The notes: generated by a model from the letters alone, not told the origin. DNA of 64,000 bases from Marinomonas pollencensis (GCF_003387375.1 NZ_QUNG01000003.1:248001-312000), one strand, 5' to 3'; counted from the first letter of the stretch, positions 26,055 through 36,228 are shown. A program made the numbers and translations.

Positions 26055-27590
26055 TTAAGCCACGCTTGGCAACAAGCCTGCTGGCATCGAGCCGTTGTGA
26101 GCGGCTTCTAGTAACAACTCATTGGCTTTTTCAATGTCCGTGGCAAAGTAACGGTCTTTATCATAAAAAGGCACTCGGGCACGTAATGTGGCGCGCGCTT
26201 CTTCTAAGCGTTTGGTGGATTTCAATGGGGCTCTAAAGTCTAAACCTTGTACCGCAGACAGAATCTCAACCGCCAAAATTCCACGAGTATTTTCCGCCAT
26301 ATCTTTCAAACGACGGGCAGCAAAAGTGGCCATTGAAACGTGATCTTCTTGGTTTGCAGAGGTTGGCAAGCTGTCCACAGACGCAGGATGCGCGTAAGTT
26401 TTGTTTTCACTGGCCAAAGCCGCTGCGGTCACTTGAGCGATCATAAAACCAGAGTTCACTCCGCCGTTATCCACAAGGAAAGGTGGTAATTTACTCAGGT
26501 TGCTGTCGATCAATAACGCCATACGACGCTCAGACAAACTGCCGATCTCAGCAATCGCCAAGGCCAAGTTATCCGCCGCCATAGCCACTGGCTCAGCGTG
26601 AAAGTTACCACCAGAAATAATGTCGCCTTCTGCGGCAAACACCAATGGGTTATCTGAAACTGAATTGGCTTCGACACACAATACTTTCGCCGTGCTGCGA
26701 ATCTGCTCCAAACATGCACCCATAACCTGTGGCTGACAACGCAAAGAATACGGGTCTTGTACCTTCTCACAACCTTGATGGGAATCCCCTAATTCGCTGC
26801 TTTCGCCTAATAGATGACGGTAGGCAGCAGCGGCATCGATCTGCGTTTGATGGCCGCGAACCTGATGAATACGATCATCAAATGGGCTTCGGCTGCCTAG
26901 CGCCGCCTCCACAGAAAGAGAGCCACACACTACCGCCGAGGCGAACAGATCTTCCGCTTCAAATAACCCTTCTAAGGCAAACGCCGTCGATGCTTGAGTG
27001 CCGTTTAGCAAAGCCAAGCCTTCTTTAGGGGCCAAGGCAATTGGCTCCAGTCCAGCAATAGATAAGGCCGCTTGACCAGAAATAATTTCACCTCGATAAC
27101 GGGCTTTACCTTCACCTAGCAAAATCGTGCTCATGTGCGCTAATGGTGCCAAATCACCGGACGCGCCCACTGAGCCTTTTTTGGGAATACAGGGATACAC
27201 TTCTTTATTGATCAGTGTCAGCAAGGCTTGGATAACTTTTAAACGAATACCAGAAAAACCACGTGCTAGGCTGTTTACCTTAAGCGCCATAATCAGTTTA
27301 ACGGTTTTATCTTCCATTAATTCGCCAATACCGGCCGCATGAGACAACACGATACTGCGCTGTAATTCGTCTAAATCTTCTGGCGCGATACGGGTATTCG
27401 CCAGCAACCCAAAACCAGTGTTGATACCATATACGGTACGATTTTCTGCAATCACATCATTGACCACTTGGGTGCTGGCATTAATGGCTTCATGAGCGCT
27501 TTCGTCTAGGCTCAGCTTTACCGCACGGCGGCTGATTTGACGTATTTCATTTAGCGTCAATTGACCTGGTTTTATCGTTAGTTCAAACAT
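26055..27590 (-). CDS. hutH: Histidine ammonia-lyase
   Basis: A 511-residue HutH. The Ala-Ser-Gly that cyclises to the MIO electrophile is present in [16 protein letters not shown] near residue 145; NGTQAS and the later [10 protein letters not shown]-like run ([13 protein letters not shown]) are also intact. It deaminates L-histidine to urocanate, the first step of the pathway. It is the second gene of hutU-hutH-hutI-hutG, 119 bases after hutU. Length is typical (about 510). Confidence 0.96.
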   Translation of the reverse strand: MFELTIKPGQLTLNEIRQISRRAVKLSLDESAHEAINASTQVVNDVIAENRTVYGINTGFGLLANTRIAPEDLDELQRSIVLSHAAGIGELMEDKTVKLIMALKVNSLARGFSGIRLKVIQALLTLINKEVYPCIPKKGSVGASGDLAPLAHMSTILLGEGKARYRGEIISGQAALSIAGLEPIALAPKEGLALLNGTQASTAFALEGLFEAEDLFASAVVCGSLSVEAALGSRSPFDDRIHQVRGHQTQIDAAAAYRHLLGESSELGDSHQGCEKVQDPYSLRCQPQVMGACLEQIRSTAKVLCVEANSVSDNPLVFAAEGDIISGGNFHAEPVAMAADNLALAIAEIGSLSERRMALLIDSNLSKLPPFLVDNGGVNSGFMIAQVTAAALASENKTYAHPASVDSLPTSANQEDHVSMATFAARRLKDMAENTRGILAVEILSAVQGLDFRAPLKSTKRLEEARATLRARVPFYDKDRYFATDIEKANELLLEAAHNGSMPAGLLPSVA

Positions 27591-27663
27591 GTGATCTCTC
27601 TTTTATTCGGTACAAATATAATGCTGTCTTATGTTGTAAACAGCCCTATTTTTTATAGATGAA

Positions 27664-27683
27664 CGGCCGCCATCAGGCAGCCG
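27664..27683 (-). repeat. Hairpin between hutU and hutH
   Basis: On the minus-strand RNA an 8-bp stem (one G-U) closes a UGAU loop, 26 bases past the hutU stop. There is no T run, so processing or stability is more likely than termination. Confidence 0.5.
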
Positions 27684-27709
27684 CTTTCTTTCAAATTTGC
27701 TTATTTAGC

Positions 27710-29398
27710 TTATTTACCTGTGATCATAGGCAGGTTAAGACCTTGTTCTTTCGCACAATCGATGGCGATATCATAACCCGCATCCGCGTGGCGCATCACA
27801 CCTGTTGCTGGATCATTATGAAGTACACGGGCAATACGCTCAGCCGCGTCATCACTGCCATCACACACAATCACCATACCGGAGTGCTGTGAAAAGCCCA
27901 TGCCAACGCCACCACCATGGTGCAAAGAGACCCAAGTTGCGCCAGACGCTGTGTTCAGCAAGGCGTTTAATAACGGCCAATCCGATACCGCATCGGACCC
28001 GTCTTGCATGCCTTCTGTTTCACGATTTGGACTCGCTACCGAGCCTGAATCTAGATGGTCACGACCAATCACGATGGGAGCCGACAATTCACCGCTGCGC
28101 ACCATTTCGTTAAACGCCAGACCAAGCTTGGCGCGCTGGCCTAGCCCTACCCAACAAATACGCGCTGGCAAACCTTGGAACTGAATACGCTCACGAGCCA
28201 TGTCTAACCAATGATGCAAGTGTTCATCGTCGGCTATCAGCTCTTTTACCTTAGCGTCGGTTTTATAAATATCTTCAGGGTCACCAGATAGCGCCGCCCA
28301 GCGGAATGGCCCAATGCCACGACAGAACAATGGACGAATATACGCTGGCACAAAACCTGGGAAATCAAAGGCGTTTTCCACCCCTTCTTCCATCGCCATC
28401 TGACGAATATTGTTACCATAATCAAATGTTGGCACGCCCATTTTCTGGAAGTCCAACATGGCTTGTACATGCACCGCCATGGTTTGCTTCGCCGCGGTGA
28501 CTACTTCAGCTGGATGCGTTAGGGATTTTTCACGGTACTCTTCCCAGCTCATGCCAGTTGGCAAATAACCATTTAATGGATCGTGTGCCGATGTTTGGTC
28601 AGTCACCATATCTGGACGAACACCACGTTTCACCATTTCTGGCAAGATGTCTGCTGCGTTGCCACATAGAGCAATAGAAACCGCTTTGCCTTCTTCTGTG
28701 TATTTTTTTATGCGTGCTAGCGCGTCGTCTAGGTCGGCTGCTTGCTCATCCACATAACGGGTACGTAGACGGAAATCGATGCGGCTTTGCTGGCATTCAA
28801 TATTCAAAGAACAAGCGCCCGCTAACGTCGCCGCCAAAGGCTGTGCCCCACCCATGCCACCAAGACCTGCGGTTAGCACCCAGCGACCCGTTAGGTTGCC
28901 ATCGTAATGCTGGCGACCTGCTTCAACGAAGGTTTCGTAAGTACCTTGCACTATGCCTTGGCTACCAATGTAAATCCAAGAACCTGCCGTCATTTGGCCG
29001 TACATAGCCAAACCTTTGGCGTCTAGTTCGTTGAAGTGCTCCCAATTCGCCCAATGTGGCACTAGATTAGAGTTAGCGATTAACACGCGAGGCGCATTGC
29101 TGTGTGTTTTAAACACGCCCACTGGCTTACCAGACTGAACCATTAAGGTTTCATCATCTTCAAGATTCGTAAGGGACTCAACGATTTTGTCGTAACTTTC
29201 CCAATCACGAGCAGCACGACCAATACCACCATACACCACTAATTCTTCTGGGTTTTCCGCAACATCTGGATCTAAGTTGTTCATCAGCATGCGCATTGGC
29301 GCTTCGGTCAACCACGATTTTGCGGTCAATGTTGTCCCTGTTGCCGCTTTAACGACACCGGCGCGATAGCGTTTTTGAGCAAGTGTTTGTTTCGTCAT
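27710..29398 (-). CDS. hutU: Urocanate hydratase
   Basis: A urocanase of about 562 residues with tightly bound NAD. The N-terminal [26 protein letters not shown] near residue 175 and the C-terminal [19 protein letters not shown] are diagnostic. It converts urocanate to 4-imidazolone-5-propanoate. A GTG at 29407 is in frame, but ATG 29398 has AAGGG 8 bases upstream and is preferred. It is the first gene of the operon. Its promoter region shares a 302-base spacer with hutF that holds three HutC-type sites. Confidence 0.96.
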   Translation of the reverse strand: MTKQTLAQKRYRAGVVKAATGTTLTAKSWLTEAPMRMLMNNLDPDVAENPEELVVYGGIGRAARDWESYDKIVESLTNLEDDETLMVQSGKPVGVFKTHSNAPRVLIANSNLVPHWANWEHFNELDAKGLAMYGQMTAGSWIYIGSQGIVQGTYETFVEAGRQHYDGNLTGRWVLTAGLGGMGGAQPLAATLAGACSLNIECQQSRIDFRLRTRYVDEQAADLDDALARIKKYTEEGKAVSIALCGNAADILPEMVKRGVRPDMVTDQTSAHDPLNGYLPTGMSWEEYREKSLTHPAEVVTAAKQTMAVHVQAMLDFQKMGVPTFDYGNNIRQMAMEEGVENAFDFPGFVPAYIRPLFCRGIGPFRWAALSGDPEDIYKTDAKVKELIADDEHLHHWLDMARERIQFQGLPARICWVGLGQRAKLGLAFNEMVRSGELSAPIVIGRDHLDSGSVASPNRETEGMQDGSDAVSDWPLLNALLNTASGATWVSLHHGGGVGMGFSQHSGMVIVCDGSDDAAERIARVLHNDPATGVMRHADAGYDIAIDCAKEQGLNLPMITGK

Positions 29399-29455
29399 TT
29401 TCTGCACCCTTAAAAGAAAGCCTATCTGGCCACTTGAGATAAATTAGAATAAACA

Positions 29456-29465
29456 TGTATATACA
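29456..29465. promoter_or_regulatory. HutC operator in front of hutU
   Basis: A perfect TGTATATACA 57 bases before the hutU start, in the divergent hutU/hutF promoter region. Confidence 0.75.
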
Positions 29466-29492
29466 ATTAAAACAAAGATAGAATCTAACATT

Positions 29493-29502
29493 TGTATATG
29501 CA
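29493..29502. promoter_or_regulatory. HutC-type operator, one mismatch
   Basis: TGTATATGCA, 27 bases beyond the perfect hutU site. It may be a secondary site that helps cooperative binding. Confidence 0.45.
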
Positions 29503-29639
29503 AGCCTTTTTTATAAAAAAACACGCTACCCCACAGTGCAAAACCGGATCAACAATCAATATTAAGGATCAAAGACCCTATAAAACAAGGGCTAAAACTA
29601 AGTCATACTCGATTTGAGGTAAAACAAGAAAAACACACT

Positions 29640-29649
29640 TGTATATACA
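29640..29649. promoter_or_regulatory. HutC operator in front of hutF
   Basis: A perfect TGTATATACA 51 bases before the hutF start codon. Confidence 0.75.
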
Positions 29650-29700
29650 TTATGTTTTACATTACACTCAAACTATTCTAATCAAGCTAGGAATGGCATT

Positions 29701-31110
29701 GTGAGCAGCTTCAATCAAACGAATTCTGACCTTCAATATTTCTTCGCCGAGCGAGCCCTATTGCCAACAGGCTGGGCGAGCAATGTGCTGTTTTCGGTTA
29801 CAAATGGCCAATTCCATTCCTTTGTAGAAAACACCACCCCATGTCATCAGGCGACCCTCTTATCAGGTCCGGTGTTGCCCACCATGGCCAACCTACATTC
29901 CCACGCTTTTCAACGCATCATGGCTGGCGCCGCAGAAATCAGCTTAAACCCCAATGACAGCTTCTGGAGTTGGCGGGATCTGATGTACAAAATCGTCCAA
30001 AAACTCACCCCAGACGATGCTCATATCATCGCCAAACAGCTCTATATCGACATGCTTAAAGCCGGTTATAGCCAAGTAGGCGAGTTCCATTATTTGCACC
30101 ACGATATCGGCGGTAAGCATTATGGCCAGCTTGGCGAAATGTCGAATCAGCTTATCGGTGCCGCTGATGACTCAGGTATAGGATTAACCTTGCTGCCGGT
30201 GCTCTATAGCCATTCAGGATTTGGCGGACAAGCCCCCAATGCAGGACAGGCACGTTTTATTCATTCCACGGATTCTTATCTCGACTTGCACCAAGCCTGC
30301 GCGGAAAAACTAGCCAACCACGCCACTCATAAATTGGGAATTTGTTTCCACTCCTTGCGCGCAGTCACTAAATCGCAAATCGACACTGTGCTGGAATCAC
30401 TCAACACCTCTTTCAATAAGACAAGTCCTATCCATATTCATATTGCAGAGCAGCAAAAAGAGGTGCAGGACTGCATCAATTGGAGCGGACAACGCCCTGT
30501 CGAATGGCTCAATAACGAAATTGGATTGCATGATCGCTGGTGTCTGGTACACGCAACTCACCTCACCGACAAAGAGCGCCAAGCCATTGCCAGCAGCCAA
30601 GCCATCGCAGGGCTGTGCCCAACCACAGAGGCGAATCTAGGTGACGGCATTTTTCCTGGCGTTGAGTTTGAAAAAGAGCAAGGACGCTGGGGAATTGGCT
30701 CTGATAGCCACGTCAGCTTGTCGATTGTCGAAGAATTACGTACCTTAGAATATAGCCAGCGACTGCGCGACCAACAGCGCAATCGCTTATACCGACCAGA
30801 GCAAACCAGCATAGGCGATAACCTTTTCCAACAAGCCTTATTAGGCGGCAATCAAGCCTGTGATGTGTCCCTTGGCTTAGCGATCGGGCATAGGGCCGAT
30901 TTTATGGTACTGGATGAAAGCCAACCTTTTATTGCGGCCAGCAAAAGTAAGGACTTACTTAATCGCTGGCTCTTTGCCAGCAATGAAAATTTGATCAAAG
31001 ACGTTTTTGTCGCCGGCCAACAGCGGATAGCAAACTTCCATCATGAGCAGGAAGAAAGCAGTCGTAAGGCGTTTATCCAGGTTATTAAAAAGGTGATGTA
31101 TGACGCTTAA
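29701..31110 (+). CDS. hutF: Formimidoylglutamate deiminase
   Basis: A 469-residue amidohydrolase-superfamily enzyme. The metal motif NLHSHAFQRIMAG is near residue 65, and WCLVHATHL, GLCPTTEANLGDGIFP and WGIGSDSHVSLS supply the remaining metal and catalytic residues in HutF order. It deaminates N-formimino-glutamate to N-formylglutamate and ammonia, feeding HutG. The start is GTG with AGGA 9 bases upstream. It overlaps hutD by 11 bases, so the two are co-translated. Confidence 0.94.
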   Translation: MSSFNQTNSDLQYFFAERALLPTGWASNVLFSVTNGQFHSFVENTTPCHQATLLSGPVLPTMANLHSHAFQRIMAGAAEISLNPNDSFWSWRDLMYKIVQKLTPDDAHIIAKQLYIDMLKAGYSQVGEFHYLHHDIGGKHYGQLGEMSNQLIGAADDSGIGLTLLPVLYSHSGFGGQAPNAGQARFIHSTDSYLDLHQACAEKLANHATHKLGICFHSLRAVTKSQIDTVLESLNTSFNKTSPIHIHIAEQQKEVQDCINWSGQRPVEWLNNEIGLHDRWCLVHATHLTDKERQAIASSQAIAGLCPTTEANLGDGIFPGVEFEKEQGRWGIGSDSHVSLSIVEELRTLEYSQRLRDQQRNRLYRPEQTSIGDNLFQQALLGGNQACDVSLGLAIGHRADFMVLDESQPFIAASKSKDLLNRWLFASNENLIKDVFVAGQQRIANFHHEQEESSRKAFIQVIKKVMYDA

Positions 31111-31723
31111 CACCCCATTTCACTATCAACTTATTGAGCAAAAAAACTATCAGCGTATGCCGTGGAAAAATGGCCTAGGCGAGACCTTAGAAATTCAGCG
31201 TGATGATGACGAGCAAGGGCTTCGCTTTCGCATCAGCCAAGCATCCGTAGCAGACGATGGGGTATTTTCAGACTTCAGCGGTTTGGATCGTACCCTAGTA
31301 TTATTAACCGGCAACGGGATGCGGCTAACCCATAGTAATGGGCATAACGAAAGGCTCGAACATAGCTTGAAGAACCCTTTAGACATGGCTCGTTTTACCG
31401 GCGGTGATCGCACCTACGCCAGTCTAATAAAGGGCCCTATCGAAGACTTAAACATCATGGTGCGAGCCAAAGATACGATTGCAAACGTGCAGGCAGGCTT
31501 TGCCCCCACCTCGCTAACCTGGTCGAGTAGAAAAGCTCTTTTAAACGGCTTCTATGCCAATGAAGACAGCATTGTTGGGGTGCAAATAGAAGGCAATGGC
31601 GACACAGAAACACTCAGTCTACCCGCTCAGAGCTTTATCACTTTCTCTGCCCATCCTACTGAGTGTGAATGCATCCAAATTATCAGCGGCAGCGGTGTGT
31701 TAATAGAAATAACCAACCGCTAA
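31100..31723 (+). CDS. hutD: HutD family protein
   Basis: A 207-residue cupin-fold HutD. NYQRMPWKNGLGETLEI at the start and RFRISQASVADDGVFSDFSGLDRTL are the family signature. HutD is not an enzyme of the pathway; studies in Pseudomonas fluorescens suggest it limits hut expression, possibly by binding formylglutamate or urocanate. It overlaps hutF and ends 18 bases from the end of the convergent hutC. Confidence 0.92.
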   Translation: MTLNTPFHYQLIEQKNYQRMPWKNGLGETLEIQRDDDEQGLRFRISQASVADDGVFSDFSGLDRTLVLLTGNGMRLTHSNGHNERLEHSLKNPLDMARFTGGDRTYASLIKGPIEDLNIMVRAKDTIANVQAGFAPTSLTWSSRKALLNGFYANEDSIVGVQIEGNGDTETLSLPAQSFITFSAHPTECECIQIISGSGVLIEITNR

Positions 31724-31741
31724 CGGATATTAGATAAAGAC

Positions 31742-32497
31742 CTAACGGCCAAAATGACCAAATAGCTGAAAGCGCGATCCCGGATGCAGCAAACGAGCAG
31801 CGGTAATAATGTCATCACCCGCCCAAGTACGGCGTTTGATTTGCAAACAGGGTTCGCTGTCTGCTATTTGCAAACGCTGGCATTCCTCGGCAGAAGGCAA
31901 AACCGCTTCAACCAAGTGTTCACCTTCTGTCATCGGCGCCGTTGTCATGAGATATTCATAAGGAGTATGTTTGGAAAAATCTTGTTGATCGTAATCCGGC
32001 GCTCGGCTTGCATTGACGATACGCTCTTCTATTTGGATCGGCGAGTCGTCTTCATAATGCACCACCACAGAACGGAAAATACTGTGATTGGTACGCACCC
32101 CTAACATCATCGCCTCTTCAACCGTGGCTTTAGCAGACTCAAGGATCAGCAAGTCTGCCCTATGCTGATGACCGCGAGCGGTGATTTCTTCAGCAATATT
32201 ATGCACTTCGAAGAGCGCCGAATGAGACTTCTTCTCTGCCACAAAGGTGCCAAGACCTTGATGGCGAACCAGCAAGCCTTCCACGGTAAGTTCACGCAAG
32301 GCGCGGTTGACCGTCATGCGGCTCACGCCAAGAGATTTAACAATTTCCGCTTCGGATGGCACCCGTTGATTGGCCTGCCACTCACCCGCTGAGATTTTTT
32401 GGCTAATCGCTTGCTTTAGCTTCGAGTAAATAGGCTGAGGCACGTCTGGCAAGCCATCAAATAAATGCTCAAGCATGGTTACGGTCTTGTCTGACAA
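31742..32497 (-). CDS. hutC: Histidine utilization repressor HutC (GntR family)
   Basis: A 251-residue GntR/HutC-type repressor: winged HTH at about 20-88 (IYSKLKQAISQKI, VPSEAEIVKSLGVSRMTVNRALRELT) and a UTRA effector domain at about 105-245. It represses hut genes and is released by urocanate. The start is a TTG at 32497 with AGGA 6 bases before it; the ATG at 32476 has no ribosome-binding site. A one-mismatch HutC site (32565-32574) lies just upstream, fitting autoregulation. A b-type cytochrome gene ends 83 bases upstream on the same strand. Confidence 0.93.
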   Translation of the reverse strand: MSDKTVTMLEHLFDGLPDVPQPIYSKLKQAISQKISAGEWQANQRVPSEAEIVKSLGVSRMTVNRALRELTVEGLLVRHQGLGTFVAEKKSHSALFEVHNIAEEITARGHQHRADLLILESAKATVEEAMMLGVRTNHSIFRSVVVHYEDDSPIQIEERIVNASRAPDYDQQDFSKHTPYEYLMTTAPMTEGEHLVEAVLPSAEECQRLQIADSEPCLQIKRRTWAGDDIITAARLLHPGSRFQLFGHFGR

Positions 32498-32564
32498 AGG
32501 ACATCCTAATCGGTTAATAAATCAATTCGTTCATTATATCGTGAGTACTGGCTCTCTAACAACT

Positions 32565-32574
32565 TGTATAGACA
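32565..32574. promoter_or_regulatory. HutC-type operator in front of hutC
   Basis: TGTATAGACA differs by one base from TGTA-N2-TACA and lies 67 bases before the hutC TTG start, between hutC and the upstream cytochrome gene. Confidence 0.5.
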
Positions 32575-32580
32575 TTTAAA

Positions 32581-33240
32581 TCAAACAGGCAATAACCATA
32601 ACCAAACCAACCAAGCTCCTCCCATTAACAAAGCAAACAGCACTCCCCAACGAGGCGTGGTGATTGATTCAGGGCGAGCCTGATGTGTCCTTTTTTTGCC
32701 ATGAATCATCGCTGACACAAGGCGCTCTTTTAAACATAACTCATGATAAAAAACAGCGGCTACGTGTAGTCCAACTAACCACAATAAAATATCTGGCAAA
32801 ACATGATGAAGCCATGCCATCCAACTTTGCCAATCCTCAGCGAGGTAGGCGTTTAATGGCCCAGTCCAGAATAAGTCATCACTGGTAAATAACCCAGACC
32901 CCCACTGTAGAGTCAACCCGATTAAAAGTGCCACTACCATTAAAGCGCCAAGGGGGTTATGCCCTAAGTGCCTATTCGGCTTGCCTTTCAAGAAGCTTCT
33001 CAAATAATGAACAACCACCTTAGGAGCCTTTATAAACTGACTAAATTTGGCATAGCGAGAGCCATAAAAACCGTAAATCACACGAAAAACAACCAACGCA
33101 GACAAGCTATAACCTAGGTAGAAGTGGTAATCAAAATACGCACGTTCGAAGCGCCCGGTGATAATTAAACCGGTAAACAACAGCACCATTAGCCAATGGC
33201 TAACCCTAATAGACCAATCCCATACTAATATCGACTTCAT
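32581..33240 (-). CDS. Cytochrome b561-type membrane protein
   Basis: A protein of about 219 residues with four or five membrane segments, like prokaryotic cytochrome b561 and the Ni/Fe-hydrogenase b subunit family. Heme-ligand histidines are visible in RVSHWLMVLLF, DYHFYLGYSL and LVGLHVAAVFYHE. It would move electrons across the inner membrane from quinol. ATG 33240 has GAGGTG 6-8 bases upstream and is preferred over an in-frame start at 33279. No partner cytochrome c or molybdoenzyme is adjacent. It may read into hutC. Confidence 0.85.
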   Translation of the reverse strand: MKSILVWDWSIRVSHWLMVLLFTGLIITGRFERAYFDYHFYLGYSLSALVVFRVIYGFYGSRYAKFSQFIKAPKVVVHYLRSFLKGKPNRHLGHNPLGALMVVALLIGLTLQWGSGLFTSDDLFWTGPLNAYLAEDWQSWMAWLHHVLPDILLWLVGLHVAAVFYHELCLKERLVSAMIHGKKRTHQARPESITTPRWGVLFALLMGGAWLVWLWLLPV

Positions 33241-33417
33241 CTCTTCACCTCGCTGCACAAATGTTAATCTGACTCTCAAACTTTGCCGTACTCACTATGC
33301 GTTCTATACCACACAACCCCAGTCGACTAAATAAAACTGTGCGTTTCACAGCAGCTTTCGCTATTCAGCACTATAGTTAGCCATAACAGAAGTTATTAAT
33401 GTAGTTGGAGTCTTAGT

Positions 33418-34449
33418 ATGGTTATAAGCTTCCTATTGATTGCCGTGTCCATTATTGTTTTGTTGTCTTATATGTTTTTCTACGAGCGTCACTTTTTTGT
33501 TCGTCGCAATGCCATCATTGACTTACCTATCCATCTTATTGCTCAGGATTTAAGTGATCTAAATAACTGGCCGAAGTGGATTCCTTGGCTTATTTATGAG
33601 CCCGATGCCAAGCTGCATTTTGGTTATCATAGTGTCGGCAATAATGCCGTATCCCCTGCTTGCCTAGAATGGCAGGGAGAGCGAATAAAACAAGGCTATA
33701 TTTCCATTATTCCCGCCCGCTCAAGCGCTCATTATTGCCATACCATCATTGAAGCAGAAGCCTTTTTTCCTGAGGAGTTGCACTTTAATATCGAGTTAGG
33801 CGAACAGGGATCGCATACTCTTATCACATTACAAATCACCGGAAAGGTCCCTTTTATACAACGCTGGAAGAGCCCAAAATACTTGATCCGTGCAACAAGG
33901 GACCTAGAGCTCGCTTTGCTGCGCCTAAGAGCACATTTAGCGCAATATAATACCGCCTCATTACATGAATATGATGACCCTTCCTTTGAACTTCTAGCAG
34001 AAACAAAAATGGAGCACTTTGATGCTGTAACTCGCCCTTTTGTAGTCAGCGACCAACCGATGTCACAAAAGATGGAACAAGGTTTTCATGATCTTATTTT
34101 GTCACTAGGCCCTAATAACATTCCGTGCGGCCCCAGTTTTGCCTTGTACACTAAAGCGGACCCTGCGCACCATTATTTTGCCGGTAAACTGGGCATACCA
34201 ATCCAAAATCTAGAGCCTTGCCATTGCCATCCAGAGCGCATCACTTTAGAAGGCGAATATTTAACCTTACGCTATTCTGGTAATTATCAAAATTTGGCCT
34301 TAGCTTGGCATGTTGCCCATAGCGCCATGCGCTTATGTCATCGGCGAGTTGACCGCAAGCGGCCCAGTGTTGAGGTATTCGAAACCGGCCCTTGTGAGAC
34401 CTCTTTAGCCAAAAACTATGTGACAAAAATCGCGTTACCGATTAAGTAG
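33418..34449 (+). CDS. Membrane-anchored SRPBCC / GyrI-like effector-binding protein
   Basis: A 343-residue protein with one N-terminal membrane segment (about 3-22). A polyketide-cyclase/SRPBCC-like domain follows (about 30-180; DLPIHLIAQDLSDLNNWPKWIPWL in pieces), then a GyrI-like (AraC effector-binding) domain at about 190-340. SRPBCC-GyrI combinations occur as hypothetical membrane proteins in proteobacteria. Binding of a hydrophobic ligand is likely for both domains, but no reaction can be assigned. It precedes pepQ by 166 bases with a small open frame between. Confidence 0.7.
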   Translation: MVISFLLIAVSIIVLLSYMFFYERHFFVRRNAIIDLPIHLIAQDLSDLNNWPKWIPWLIYEPDAKLHFGYHSVGNNAVSPACLEWQGERIKQGYISIIPARSSAHYCHTIIEAEAFFPEELHFNIELGEQGSHTLITLQITGKVPFIQRWKSPKYLIRATRDLELALLRLRAHLAQYNTASLHEYDDPSFELLAETKMEHFDAVTRPFVVSDQPMSQKMEQGFHDLILSLGPNNIPCGPSFALYTKADPAHHYFAGKLGIPIQNLEPCHCHPERITLEGEYLTLRYSGNYQNLALAWHVAHSAMRLCHRRVDRKRPSVEVFETGPCETSLAKNYVTKIALPIK

Positions 34450-34483
34450 GCCTATTGGATTTCACCCAGCACTTGACTAGAAA

Positions 34484-34612
34484 ATGATGGGGATGCAAAC
34501 AGCACAGTCGATTTACTGTATCCTTGAGATTGGACTCCCCCTTATGTTGCTATTTTGCCTGCTAATCCTGACCAGATTAGCTGATGATTTCATTTACCAA
34601 TACGGGTTCTAA
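34484..34612 (+). CDS. Candidate 42-residue small membrane protein
   Basis: An open frame from tandem ATGs at 34484/34487 to a TAA 3 bases before the pepQ start. The product has one hydrophobic stretch (ILEIGLPLMLLFCLLILTRL) followed by a polar, aromatic tail (DDFIYQYGF). I see no good ribosome-binding site, which is the main argument against it. If translated, it would be coupled to pepQ. Not assignable to a family. Confidence 0.35.
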   Translation: MMGMQTAQSIYCILEIGLPLMLLFCLLILTRLADDFIYQYGF

Positions 34613-34615
34613 GCT

Positions 34616-35914
34616 ATGACAGAATCACTTTACCGAGACCATTTAGCGACGCTCCAAGCTCGCTATGAAAAAGCTATGCAGCACTACCAAATTGACGCGA
34701 TTGTGCTCGCTTCTGGTGATAAATCTTATTATTTTCAAGACGACCATACAGTGCCTTTTCACGCCTATTCGGGGGCTCAACAATGGCTTCCTTTCAGCCT
34801 GGTCGCCGAGACTTATATCGTCGTCCAAGCGGGTAAAAAACCACGCCTAGTGTGGCCTGTTCGAGACGACTTTTGGCATGCCCCTAACCCAGTACCCGCT
34901 GGTGAATGGCAAACCGAGTGGGAAATTTCTCCTGCTCGTAAAGACGATAAATGGTTTTCCTCTTTACCAACAAAGTGCGCTTGGCTAGGCCCACAACCAC
35001 CCGCATTTGCAACGAAAGTTGAAGGGTTAAATGCCTACGTTGATTTTGCGAAAGCGATAAAAACACCTTTTGAGATCAATGCAATACGCCTCGCAACCAA
35101 GCGTGCAGTAAAGGGGCATCGCGCCGCGAAAGAGGCTTTTTTAGCCGGCATGAGCGAACTAGAAATTCACTTAGCGTTTTTATCTGCAAGCCAACAAACT
35201 GCCGCTCAAGAACCCTATCCCGGCATAGTTGGCATCAATAATCATGCGGCTGTTTTGCATTATGAGCATAAAGACCCGAATCGTTCAGCACGCCCATTAA
35301 CACTGCTCATCGATGCCGGCGCCAGTGAACATGGCTATGCCAGTGATATCACTCGCACCTTTGTGCGCCATGATGACGAATTTAGCGCCCTAGTCGACAG
35401 CCTTGATAAAATGGAACAAGGCTTGGCACACCAAGCTAGGTCAGGCGTGGACTACCGCACACTTCATCAAGACACCTTAACCGGAGTCGCCCACATACTT
35501 AATGAACATAAAATCTGCCACCTAAGCCCTGAAGAGCAAATGGCAAAAGGCATTCCTCAAGTCTTCTTCCCCCATGGTTTAGGGCATTTGTTGGGGCTAC
35601 AAGTACATGATGTGGGAGGTTTCCAAGTCGATGAAGCGGGCACGGTACGCAAGGACGACAACGCGCCTTTCTTACGCCTTACTCGAACACTGGAAGAAAA
35701 CATGGTGGTTACGATTGAGCCTGGATTATATTTTATTCCCATGCTGCTAGAAAAAATGCAGGCAAGCATCCCGCAGCACGGCTGTGATCTTTCACTCATT
35801 GAGCGTTTTAAACCTTACGGCGGCATTCGCATAGAAGACAACGTCGTGGTTCAAGATGAGCGACCAATCAACCTCACACGTAATGAGTTCCAATTAGACA
35901 ACCCCCTTTCATAA
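34616..35914 (+). CDS. pepQ: Xaa-Pro dipeptidase (M24 family)
   Basis: A 432-residue M24 metallopeptidase. All five metal ligands of the pita-bread fold are visible: Asp in LLIDAGAS, Asp in ASDITRTF, His in FFPHGLGHLLG, Glu in VTIEPGLYF and Glu in GGIRIEDNV. The long N-terminal domain (about 1-150) and the GLQVHDVGGF run match PepQ/prolidase. It cleaves dipeptides ending in proline and some organophosphate esters. A strong terminator follows. Confidence 0.93.
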   Translation: MTESLYRDHLATLQARYEKAMQHYQIDAIVLASGDKSYYFQDDHTVPFHAYSGAQQWLPFSLVAETYIVVQAGKKPRLVWPVRDDFWHAPNPVPAGEWQTEWEISPARKDDKWFSSLPTKCAWLGPQPPAFATKVEGLNAYVDFAKAIKTPFEINAIRLATKRAVKGHRAAKEAFLAGMSELEIHLAFLSASQQTAAQEPYPGIVGINNHAAVLHYEHKDPNRSARPLTLLIDAGASEHGYASDITRTFVRHDDEFSALVDSLDKMEQGLAHQARSGVDYRTLHQDTLTGVAHILNEHKICHLSPEEQMAKGIPQVFFPHGLGHLLGLQVHDVGGFQVDEAGTVRKDDNAPFLRLTRTLEENMVVTIEPGLYFIPMLLEKMQASIPQHGCDLSLIERFKPYGGIRIEDNVVVQDERPINLTRNEFQLDNPLS

Positions 35915-35938
35915 CCCTCACACAATGAAAATATCTGT

Positions 35939-35972
35939 AAAGAAGCGCCTTATTCGACAGCGCTTCTTTGCA
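35939..35972 (+). terminator. Terminator of pepQ
   Basis: AAAGAAGCGC and GCGCTTCTTT form a 10-bp stem with an 11-base loop, 24 bases past the stop codon. The remaining bases to 36228 must hold the tct promoter; nothing else is evident. Confidence 0.85.
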
Positions 35973-36228
35973 TTGCCACCCACCTTACTGTCACTTGGCC
36001 CCACCAACAGCTAACAATTTTCCTCGTTTGGGTGCCATCAGGTACGAAAAGACAATAAAATAAGCGAAGTTATTCGATTGATTGCATCTTTTTAGTGTAA
36101 AAATTGATAGCGTAATGTCACAAAAATTTGCCCAGTGCGCGGCTACCAGCCAACAAGCGAGCACAAGAAGAGCAAACACGGTTAAACACCATTATTCACT
36201 TACAAAATTAGGCAACATCGGAGTCCCA

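Noticed and set aside
24721-27590. Internal frames of 70-100 residues on both strands of hutH and hutI
   Set aside because: All are shadows of well-supported genes.
35991-36179. Hydrophobic 62-residue minus-strand frame before tctC
   Set aside because: It lies in the tct promoter region, has no ribosome-binding site and no homology I can recognise.
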